Shown: piece after piece, positions 55,728-64,000 of the stretch
How the letters are laid out: each line of letters begins with the position of its first letter
How positions within the stretch are numbered: position 1 is the stretch's first letter
Assembly (NCBI RefSeq): GCF_910594005.1
Contig: NC_057819.1
Span: 125,089,669-125,153,668 of the forward strand
Direction of reading: 5' to 3'
DNA from: Cervus elaphus
Lineage: Eukaryota; Chordata; Mammalia; Artiodactyla; Cervidae
DNA length: 64,000 bases
Notes under the pieces: model-generated
What the model saw: only the letters and a program-made list of their open reading frames with translations
Databases searched by the model: none
Told to the model about the DNA's origin: nothing
Position numbers and translations under genes: made by a program

Positions 55728-57229
55728 TATTTCTTGAGCTCCTACTGTGTGTCCAGCACTGTGCCCTCTCTGGGAACCCAGCAGTGAGTCTGAAGTGGGG
55801 CTGACAGCTTGGTGCTCCTGGGCCACCCCTCATCTCTTCCTTGTGAACCTCAGGCATTAAATTCACCCCTCCAGGCCCCTGGAAAAGAACCTGTTTACAC
55901 TGCAGGGCCTCACAGGGCTGTGAGAGCAAGGGCAGGCCTCTGGGAAGACGTCTGCTCAAAGTGCCGCAAGGGGGGACACAGGCCCACCGTCTGCCCCCAC
56001 GTCAAACTTCTCCATTCAAGGGACTGGCCCTGTATTCTGTCTTCAGGGAAATTCTATGCCTGTGTAGCACTTTGAAGTTTTAATTATTAGCTTATATATT
56101 AATTAGTTTCCTTTCTTATAAAATGGAATCGGCAAATCTTATCAAGAGCAAAGTCCGGTACTTAAGAAATTCATTCCCAGCAGTGAAGAAAATGGTAATT
56201 AAGAAGTTACAGTTGGTAAGGCAAGTTTTCAAGCATTTCTAAGTCCTTGGCCAAAGGATACAATGATAAGGATACAATACCTTTTTCTAGCAATTATCAG
56301 AAATTGCCATTCCTTGAAAGACTTCCGTGAATGACTTGAATGTGTAATTCCTGAGGCAAGAGGGGCCCTAGGTTCTGGCAAGCCTGCACCTGGCCCCCGA
56401 CGCTGGGGCTCCCTTACCCTGGAGTTTGTGGACAAGGCCTGCCTGGTCCAGCAGTTTCTGCCCTGGCCTTTTATTTCTTCACTTCCCTGTGGGAGTTCTG
56501 CAGCCTTTTCTTTCTAGAAACTTCACAGAAACTTTGGCATGCCTTAGTCCCTGTGGTCTCTTCTCCATACCCCAGGGTAAAGGTAGAGAGTTTGGGACAC
56601 AGGTCAGCCAGAATCACAGCCTAGAAGGGCCATCACCATCAGCCCATGGTCCCCCTCGCCCAGAAGCTACCTCACCTCTCAGGAGAATGTAGGTTTTGTG
56701 ATGGCCGGGAAACGCCCTGTTTTAGGCTCTGGCTGTTGCCTTGTGAACCCCCGTCTCATAGACTTTTCCCACTTTGGAATTTTAATACGAATGCTTGGAG
56801 GGGACCCAGGAAGGATCCCTCATTCCTGCGCTGGTTGTTTCTTCCACTGTAAAATAAATAGCAGAACAGAAAACAGGGTTTTGAACAGACATGTCTCTCT
56901 AGAACTCAGCTCCCACTGTACACAGTCTGAAGGCCCAAGTCTTTTCTGACTTTGCTTACCTGGGCTCCCTGACCCACCTCCTTGATAAATATCCACGACA
57001 TTCAGGGCTGTGTGATATTAAAAATACCAGAGATGAAATTAGGAAGGTTGGAGGACTAGGGATAGTCACTGGGTTGAGATCTAAGACCCAGGTGCTCAGG
57101 AGCTCCATTTTCACACAGTCAGTGATTTTCAAGTATTTTAAAGCTAGACTTTACCCCCACCCCCACCCCATTCGCTGCTGTAAGCATAATGATTGTGTTC
57201 CTTCCTACTGGAGCCATTGTTTTGTAAAC

Positions 57230-57235
57230 AATAAA
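57230..57235 (+). terminator. CANT1: CANT1 distal polyadenylation signal
   Basis: AATAAA in TTTTGTAAACAATAAAGTG, followed within 25-45 bases by the U/GU-rich TCTCCTGGTCTGTGATGGCT. This is a well-formed signal with a downstream element, and probably the main 3' end. Confidence 0.6.
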
Positions 57236-57521
57236 GTGAATTCTCTTTGTCTCCTGGTCTGTGATGGCTTTTGGCACTGCCCCAGGGGATATGAGAGCCA
57301 GTTCACACAGGGGCTCAGAGAAGGGTGCGCTTCCTGTGGGGATGAAGAGGGATCCTGGCAAGGAAGGAGCCAGAAGCATTCTTGATGCAGGATGGCCGGG
57401 GTGCCATGGGAGCTCGTGGGATTGGGACCGTGGACCTTTGTGGACTAGAAGCCTTTATGGAAACCAGATCAGCCAGTCCAGCTTGTCCCTAAGCCTGAAG
57501 ACGCTGTTTTGGTCAGACTGA

Positions 57522-57715
57522 TAAAGAATATAGGTTCTGGTTCCACTCCAGGTTCCAGTCTAGCTCTGACACTTTGCAACTGTGTGACCGTGGTTGGATC
57601 AGCTAACCTCTCTGCTGCTATTTCCTCGCCCGTGAAAGGACAGCGATAATGGAGCTACTTCACAGAGCTGTCATGAACAGTAAATGAGTTCATACACAGA
57701 TTAGCATCTACTTAT
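57522..57715 (+). repeat. MIR SINE
   Basis: GTCTAGCTCTGACACTTTGC, AACTGTGTGACCGTGG, CTAACCTCTCTGCTGC and AGTAAATGAGTTCATACA follow the MIR consensus in order. Confidence 0.88.
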
Positions 57716-58505
57716 CCATTTTCTTGGAGGCTACTAGAAGATTGGTACTGAGGTGGGCTCCAGCAAGAGGTCTCGACTGGTCCAGATGTCATTAGGTGTC
57801 TGATGAGCCTGCAGGAACCAACTGGATCATTCTGGAGGACACGGGGGCCCTGAAAGGAAGCCTCAGGAACCTGGAAGGAGGCAGGTGTGGGTCAGGGTGC
57901 CCGTCCTCCTTCATCCCTTCCCCATCCTTGGCCTCCCCAGAGGCTGACCCAAGTGAGTTTCTGCGCCTCATCAGCACATTCTGGGACTGACCCCCGGCCA
58001 GCAGGAAGCAGTGGGGCAAGCTGGGAGGCCCTGACTCCCTCCCCAGGGCTGCCTGCCTCCTGCACCATCTCCAGGAGCTACTTCCTGCCTTTGTCACTTC
58101 TGGCCTGGGAGTGGCCAGAGCTCCAGATACCAGCTGCACCTGCTCACTCACACCTTGTAAATAGCTCCCCCGTCTTTAACGCTTCCTTAGAGTATCCCAA
58201 TCAGGGGCCACCTGCTGCAAGCCTGACCAGGACAGCCAGGGAGGAGAGTCAACCGTCAAAACCCTGCAGGCGTCAAGTAAGGAGGTCGAGTGTTTCCAGG
58301 GGCCCAGCAATGAGGACGCGATCCTCACGAGAACAGTCCCAGGATGGGAGGTGGGGAGCCACAGCACATCGAGCAAGGAGAGGGACAGGGTGAGCAACTG
58401 CACATGGAGGAGGAAGGCACAGAAAATCGGCTCTTGACTGTGTCTTAAGCAGCTGCGATACTCTGGGCTCCAAGTGACTTGCGCCTGCCTGGCACTCATG
58501 CTTGC
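57716..58505. other. Intergenic sequence, nothing recognised
   Basis: Unassigned sequence between CANT1 and a BovA copy. There are no exon, RNA or repeat landmarks that I can name. Confidence 0.45.
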
Positions 58506-58515
58506 AACTCATTAG

Positions 58516-58634
58516 TGTTAGTTGCTCAGTCGCGTCCGACTCTTTGTGACCCCATGGACTATAGCCCACCAGATTCCTCTGTCCATGGGATTCTCCAGGC
58601 AAGAATACTGGAGTGGGTTGCCATTTCCTTCTCC
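58516..58634 (-). repeat. BovA-type SINE fragment with 10-bp target duplication
   Basis: GTTGCTCAGTCGCGTCCGAC to GGTTGCCATTTCCTTCTCC, lacking the tRNA-like head. AACTCATTAG (58506-58515) and AATTCATTAG (58635-58644) flank it, so the copy inserted in this short form. Confidence 0.9.
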
Positions 58635-58739
58635 AATTCATTAGCAAAAAAGAAATTCCGAAAAGTCATCTCAGAACTAGGTGAAAGAAAATGAGATTAA
58701 TTTCTTTCCAAATGTTAATCTTGTCTTCTTTGTGCACTT

Positions 58740-60410
58740 CAAACTGGTAAATTATACCTTAATAAAACCATTAATAGATTTGGGTAAAGCAAAAATAAAA
58801 TACCTTCACACAAAGAAAATTCGAAGGCCAAATGACTTTATTGGTAAATTGTGTCTAAGACATTCAAGGAAGAAGTCATAAGGAGCCAACACAAAATCTT
58901 CCATAATTTTGGGAACTGGGAACACCCTCAATTCATTCTGTGAGGGCATCACTGCCCTGATACCAAAACCAGACAAATACAAGAGAAGAAAAATACAAAC
59001 CCTCATGAACATAGAAGCAAAAATCCTTGACAAAAATTTAGCCAGTTGAATACAATGTCATGTAAAATGGACAATACTTCATGACAAACTGTGATTTACT
59101 CCAGGAACACAGGGTTGGCTTAATATTCTGAAATCCACATAATCCACCATATTTGACAGATGAAGAAGGTAAAACCGTATGATAATCTCAAAAGACCGAG
59201 GAAAAAAAATCTGATGGAATCCAGTACACACTGATGATTTAAAAGCAGAGAGAGACTTCCTTGGTGGTCCAGTGGTTGACTCCAGGCTTCTACTACAGGG
59301 ACATGGGTTCAATCCCTGGTTTCAGAACTCAGATCTGGCGTGGTGCGTGGCCCAAACAAAAGTATTTGTTAAACACTAAGAATATATTTTCTGAACATTT
59401 GTAATAATAAAAATGAATTTGCTTAATAATTTAAATATTTTTTAAATAATAAATACAAGTGGGGAAAAAAAAAAAACCTTTGCAAACTAGAAATAAAAGG
59501 AACTTCTTTAAGCTGGTAAAGGGTGTCTGTGAAAAAAACCTTTAGCTAACATAATACTTCACGGTAAAAGACTTTCCTTTGAAGGCTGGGAACAAGGCAA
59601 GGATGTCAGCATTCACCACTTTTTTTCCCCTACCACTTAACTTTTTATTTTGAAATCATTTTAAGCCACAAAGAAGTTGCCAAACTAGAATTAGTGTTGC
59701 TGTGTTCCCTTCATTCTGTTACACAACCACAGCTCCGTGATCAAACTAGGAAACTGGCAATATGCTCGTCACTTTCCTTCACCCACCATCCTATATGAGG
59801 TCCCAGACAGTGCAATTAGGCAAGAAAAAGGAGAATCTTTAGATTGGGAAAGAAAGGGTAAAACTATCTTTTTTCGCCAAGGACAAGTTCAACTAGATAG
59901 GAAAACCCTAAGGACTCTTCAAAAATTACCTAATAGCTGAGTTTAGCAGAGCTGAAGGATACACAGTTCACATACGGAAATTAGTTTTATTTCTGTGCAG
60001 TGAACAACTGGAGATTTTTTGAGACAGCAGCATTTATAATAGCACCCCAACACATGAATCAGATAAAAGTCTAACAAAATATGTATAAGATCTATATTCT
60101 GAGAATATAAAATCCTGACAACTGACAATACCAAGTATTGGTGAGCATTTAACGCCACTGAAACAGTAATAGGAATCGCCAGTAGGGACGCAAAAATGGG
60201 TTCAGCCACATTGGAAATTTGACAGTTTCTTAAGAAGTTAAACATACACCGACCATAGGACCCAGTAATCCTGTCCCTCCACAAAAGAAATAAAAACTGA
60301 TGTTCACACAAAGACTTGTCTCCAAATGTCCTTAACAGTTTTATGTGTAATACAGTATCCCCCTGACCCCTGTATCTACAGAAGATACTTTCCAAGACTC
60401 CACTGGATGC
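58740..60410 (+). repeat. L1 LINE ORF2 remnant (sense)
   Basis: TGATACCAAAACCAGACAAA near 58959, AACATAGAAGCAAAAATCC near 59007, AGCTAACATAATACTTCA near 59543, GGAACAAGGCAAGGATGTC near 59588 and GCAATTAGGCAAGAAAAAGG near 59812 follow L1 ORF2 order. Frames are multiply broken. A CHR SINE interrupts it, and L1 3' sequence reappears after the BovB copy. Confidence 0.75.
59252..59364 (+). repeat. CHR-type SINE inside L1
   Basis: GAGACTTCCTTGGTGGTCCA and GGGTTCAATCCCTGGTTTCA. It is short, diverged and in the same orientation as the L1. Confidence 0.85.
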
Positions 60411-60415
60411 CTGAA

Positions 60416-61488
60416 ACTGTTCAGTTCAGTTCAGTTCAGTCGCTCAGCGGTGTCCGACTCTTTGTGACCCCTTGAACCGCAGCACACCAGGCCTCCCTGT
60501 CCATCACCAGCTCCTGAAGTCCACCCAAGCCCATGTCCTTCGAGTTGGTGATGCCATCCAACCATCTCATCCTCTGTCATTCCCTTCTCCTCCTGCCCTC
60601 AATCTTTCCCAGCATCAGGGTCTTTTCAAAGGAGTCAGCTCTCCGCATCAGGTGGCCAAAGTATTGGAGTTTCAGCTTCAGCATCAGTCCCTCCAATGAA
60701 CTGCCAGGACTGATCTCCTTTAGGATGGCCTGGTTGGATCTCCTTGCAGTCCAAGAGACTCTCAAGAGTCTTCTCTACCACCACAGTTCAAAGGCATCAA
60801 TTCTTCGGCACTCAGCTTTCTTTATAGTCCAACTCTCACATCCATACATGACCACTGGAAAAACCATAGCCTTGACTAGATGGACCTTTGTTGACAAAGT
60901 AATGTCTCTGCTTTTTAATGTGCTGTCTAGGTTGTTCCTAACTTTCCTTCCAAGGAGCAAGTGTCTTTTAATTTCACGGCTGCAATCACCATCTGCAGTG
61001 AGTTTGGAGCCCAGAAAAATAAAGTCAGCCACTGTTTCCACTGCTTCCCCATCTATTTGCCATGAAGTGGTGGGACCGGATGCCATGATCTTGGTTTTCT
61101 GAATGTTGAGCTTTAAGCCAACTTTTTTATTCTCCTCTTTCACTTTCATCAAGAGGCTCTTTATTTCTTCTTCACTTTCTGCCATAAGGATGGTGTCATC
61201 TGCATATCTGAGGTTATTGATATTTCTCCCGGCAATCTTGATGCCAGCTTGTGCTTCCTCCAGCCCAGCGTTTCTCATGATGTACTCTGCATATAAGTTA
61301 AATAAGCAGGGTGACAATATACAGCCTTGACGTACTCCTTTTCCTATTTGGAGCCAGTCTGCTGTCCCATGTCCAGTTCTAACTGTTGCTTCCTGACCTG
61401 TATACAGGTTTCTCAAGAGGCAGGTCAGGTGGTCTGGTATTCCCATCTCTTTCAGAATTTTCCACAGTTTATTGTGATCCACACAGTA
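60416..61488 (-). mobile_element. BovB (RTE) LINE, 5'-truncated, with reverse-transcriptase relic
   Basis: The antisense copy starts with the BovB 3' end (GTTCAGTTCAGTTCAGTCGC). It extends to about 61488, where similarity to the RT frame stops within VDHNKLWKILKEMG. At about 1.07 kb it is far short of a full element, so it is a dead copy. Confidence 0.95.
60577..61482 (-). pseudogene. BovB reverse-transcriptase fragment, inactivated
   Basis: An open stretch of 235 codons (61482-60775) shows RTE-clade RT motifs: KGVRQGCILSPCLFNLYAEY, the catalytic YADD within LRYADDTILMAES, and LGSKLTADGDCSREIKRHLL. The frame stops at TAG (60775-60777), continues in register through RRLLRVSWTARRSNQ, and meets a second stop near 60577. 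With the 5' truncation and two nonsense codons it cannot make an active enzyme. The N-terminal endonuclease domain is absent. Confidence 0.93.
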
Positions 61489-61494
61489 AGAGTA

Positions 61495-61680
61495 AGCAGA
61501 TCACCAGTTGCCAGGGTTGGGGGCTGGTAGAGGAGATTGTCAGCAAAGGGCCTAAGAGAACATTGAGGGATGATAAGAATGTTCTCTATGTTACGGTTGT
61601 CATGGTTACCATCTGTATACATTTGCCAAAGCTCATTAAATTGATGCACTTTATGTAAATCATCAGATCTCAAGTCAGTT
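61495..61680 (+). repeat. L1 3' end (sense) resuming after BovB
   Basis: ACCAGTTGCCAGGGTTGGGG, TGTATACATTTGCCAAAGC and ATTGATGCACTTTATGTAAA match an L1 3' region. This suggests the BovB copy landed inside the L1 that starts near 58.7 kb. Confidence 0.65.
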
Positions 61681-61790
61681 TTTTGAAAAAGTGGTTGACA
61701 TGCCAGCAGTCCCCCTTCTTGGCTGTGTAACTAGGTGGGTTTCCCCTCTCTGCACCTCTGTTTTCTCATCTATTAAAGAGTTAATAAGAG

Positions 61791-62053
61791 GACTTCCCTG
61801 GTGGTCCAGTGGTTAAGAATCTGCCTGCCAATTCAGGGAACACGGGTTGGATCCCTGGTCTGGGAAGATTCCACATGCCTCGGGGCGACTGAGCCTGTGT
61901 GCCTAGAGCCTGCGCTCTTCAGCAAGAGAAGCCAGCACCCTGAGAAGCCCATGAGGACCACTAGCGAGGAGCCCCTGCTCCCTGCAGTTAGAGAAAGCAA
62001 CGAGAAAGCAACGAAGACCCAATGCAGCAAAAGTAATAAAGAAAATTTTTAAA
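61791..62053 (+). repeat. CHR-type SINE, long form, with perfect 16-bp target duplication
   Basis: AAAGAGTTAATAAGAG at 61775-61790 and 62054-62069 flanks a copy starting GACTTCCCTGGTGGTCCAGT and ending in an A-rich tail. Confidence 0.96.
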
Positions 62054-62107
62054 AAAGAGTTAATAAGAGTTCCTTGGAAGAAAAGCCATGACAGCATTTT
62101 AAAACCT

Positions 62108-62585
62108 AGACAGCAGAGACATCATTTTGCCGACAAAGGTCCACATAGTCAAAGCTATTGTTTTTCCAGTAGTTATGTATGGATGTGGGAGTTGGACCAT
62201 AAGGCTGAGTGCAAAGAATCAATGCTTTCTAACTGAGGTGCTAGGAAGACTCTTGAGAGTCCCTTGAACGGCAAGGAGACTGAATCAGTCAGTCCTAAAG
62301 GAAATCAACCCTGAATATTCATTGGAAGTACTGATGCTGAAGCTGAAGCTCCCAACACTTTGAACACCTGATGCAAAGAGCCGACTCATTGGAAAAGACC
62401 CTGATTCTGGGAAAGATTGAAGGCAGGAGGAGAAGGGGGTGGCAGAGGATGAGATGGTTGGATGGCATCACCGATACAATGGATGAGTTTGAGCAAACTC
62501 TGGAAGACAGTGAAGGACAGGGAAGCCTGGTGTGCTGCAGTCCTTGGAGTCGCAAAGAGTCGGACATAACTGAGTGACTGAACAA
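62108..62585 (+). repeat. BovB LINE 3' end (sense)
   Basis: CATAGTCAAAGCTATTGTTT, CCTGAATATTCATTGGAAG, AAAGACCCTGATTCTGGG and GGACATAACTGAGTGACTGA. It is 5'-truncated and inverted relative to the BovB copy at 60.4-61.5 kb. Confidence 0.95.
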
Positions 62586-63368
62586 CAGCAATTTCCTGTA
62601 GAGGCTGGGAGTATTGAATGGGTCCCATCAAAGATTATAGCAGTGCCAGCTATCTCTACGTTAGCGTCACAGGCAGCGTTCCCCTGTTTGGTGGGGCGGG
62701 AGAGGAGGCACAAAAGAAAGTCTTACAGGCTTCACACGGGCTCTGGTCTCTCACAGCCCCCAGCACACTCCTGACTGCATCGGCTATGGGCAGCCGCGTC
62801 CACATGGTCCCCACCGGCCCGATTATCTGCGGAGCCGAGGCTTTCACGGACGGTCTCCTTATCACAGCTTAGTCACTCCTCTCTGGAGCAGATGGCCTCA
62901 ATTCCTGATCCAGTTCCCTTAGTGGGCGGAAGACTGGAAAGGCTCTGAGAGCCGGAGGGGAACAGACACCCCTGCTTTGATCCCATGCCCTTCGGGAGCT
63001 TGGGTTTTTTGACATTGCCACCAGTTCATCCCAAAGGACTTCCTCTGCACTCTTGACCCTGACCAGCTCCTTACTGGGGCAAGAACCAATGGAGGCTAGA
63101 AGTGACAAGGCCGGGGTTTCTGTGACAGCCAGCACTGAGGCTCCTTCAGTTGGGTGGGATGTTAAAACTCTCCAGTCTCTTCTGCCACTTCTGTTTCTGG
63201 GGCTCCACTCCCCACGTCCCCCACGGAGCTTTACAGCTTCTTTGGAGGGGATCACAGGAGCCCGTAGCCCCCTCAAACCTCTTGTTTTGGGCAAATAGTC
63301 ATTAAATGGTTGGCCTGAGGGCTCACTCTCTTGGACTCAGAGCTACCAGGGAAACTCTGTCTCCCCAC
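62586..63368. other. Intergenic sequence, nothing recognised
   Basis: Unassigned, GC-moderate sequence. A 29-codon frame near 62785 (MGSRVHMVPTG...) matches nothing I recognise. Confidence 0.4.
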
Positions 63369-63495
63369 TAATGGTTCTCAGCCCTGGCTGTACATAGAAC
63401 CACCTGCAAGGCTGTAAGGCCAACGCCTTTCCCCACCCCAGAGATTGTGGATCTGGACGCTGGGAGTTTGTGAAACTCCTGGATGATTCTCAGGA
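63369..63495 (+). repeat. MER5A-type DNA transposon remnant
   Basis: TGGTTCTCAGCCCTGGCTGT, CATAGAACCACCTGCAAGG and CCCACCCCAGAGATTGTGGA follow MER5A order. Confidence 0.8.
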
Positions 63496-64000
63496 GCCAA
63501 CCAGGGCGACAGCCAGCAGGTTAGAGAGACCTGGGGACATTCCTAGGGGATAACTCTCGTCCAGAACCTGGGATGCAAATAACAGAAATAAAAGAGGATG
63601 CTGACTGCCTCATTTAAACTTGAAGCCAGGACTTGACCTTGACTTCAGGCCAGGGGGACGGAGGTGCTCAAACCATAGCATCAGGACCTGGGTTCCTCCA
63701 TCTCTCATCTCTGCCCTCACCTGCATCCTCAGCTGGGCTTTCCTCGGGGCACAGTCGGGGGCACCTCCAGGCCACCTGCTCCCTACAGGGTCCCCTTCCA
63801 GCAATCTAAAACTGACCCCTCAGGTCGGCTGGGGATCACAACACCTCCCTGACACCATTGTCTCCGACCTGCCAGACTCAGGTCAGACCCAGTGAGTTTC
63901 CCCAGGGGAAAATCGAGGTGCGAGCTCACTGTCAGAGGGAAGGAAAGGGAGTGGGTGTGAGATGGGCAGAACAATTTATGTCCACTCTAGAGGTTCTGCC
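63496..64000. other. Intergenic sequence at the right edge
   Basis: No gene recognised. By human synteny LGALS3BP should lie further right on the plus strand. I see no first exon of it within the window. Confidence 0.4.

Larger units (their letters stand above)
55344..57255 (+). other. CANT1: CANT1 3' untranslated region
   Basis: Runs from the stop to just past the distal AATAAA at 57230, about 1.9 kb, if that signal is used. Two earlier AATAAA hexamers (55722 and 56853) could give shorter forms. The region is largely repeat-free; 55721-55775 (CAATAAATATTTCTTGAGC and CTACTGTGTGTCCAGCACTG) resembles an ancient L2/MIR-type tail. Confidence 0.65.

Noticed and set aside
59737..59940. 67-codon plus-strand frame
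   Set aside because: It lies in the L1 ORF2 remnant and its codons follow L1 sequence, so it is not a separate gene.
62785..62872. Short frame starting MGSRVHMVPTG, considered as a first exon of the next gene
   Set aside because: It ends in a stop after 29 codons, matches nothing known to me and has no signal-peptide character. It does not resemble LGALS3BP.
63620..63895. 91-codon plus-strand frame with a hydrophobic stretch (LTCILSWAFLGAQ)
   Set aside because: Considered as a secreted-protein exon. No splice structure and no family match, so it is most likely chance.

Overview
The window is mammalian nuclear DNA from a bovid ruminant. It is dense in repeats found only in ruminants or cetartiodactyls: about twenty Bov-tA SINEs, about a dozen CHR-type tRNA-derived SINEs, several BovB (RTE) LINE copies and one L1_BT-type insertion. 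Older mammalian repeats (L1, L2, MIR, MaLR/MLT1 LTRs, MER5A, MER20) lie beneath them. Sequence alone does not separate cattle from other bovids. Two protein-coding genes can be read with full exon structure, and no others are supported.

C1QTNF1 (CTRP1) lies on the minus strand. Its 3' UTR and polyadenylation signal are near 10.06 kb, and its coding exons are at 11120-11670, 12252-12391 and 15907-16055 (279 codons plus stop). A long first intron runs to a CpG-rich candidate promoter and 5' exon near 32.75-33.2 kb. CANT1 lies on the plus strand. It has a CpG-island promoter and noncoding first exon near 40.65-40.91 kb, and coding exons at 51637-52267, 54024-54227 and 54973-55343 (401 codons plus stop). 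Its 3' UTR probably runs to about 57.25 kb. The two genes are head to head with roughly 7.5 kb between promoters, as I recall for the human 17q25.3 neighbourhood. By that synteny ENGASE would lie left of the window and LGALS3BP right of it; I see no exon of either here.

Layout. 0-10 kb is an AT-rich, nested L1/BovB/SINE block with no gene. 10-33.2 kb is C1QTNF1. 33.2-40.6 kb is intergenic, unique on the left, with L1, BovB and a tandem SINE array on the right. 40.6-57.3 kb is CANT1. 57.3-64 kb is intergenic, dominated by an L1 broken by a BovB copy that keeps a recognisable reverse-transcriptase fragment.

The two genes are not a pathway. C1QTNF1 encodes a secreted collagen/C1q-domain adipokine-like protein. 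CANT1 encodes a Golgi/ER calcium-activated nucleotidase needed for proteoglycan synthesis. I found no undescribed functional system. The most unusual signals are structural: a degenerate 25-bp tandem repeat just inside CANT1 intron 1, a tandemly triplicated Bov-tA head, a Bov-tA flanked by direct repeats of about 45 bp (too long for a normal target-site duplication), long G-runs including one about 0.4 kb from the CANT1 first exon, and inverted repeat pairs that could form double-stranded RNA. All repeat-family names are from recognition by eye, not from a database search.
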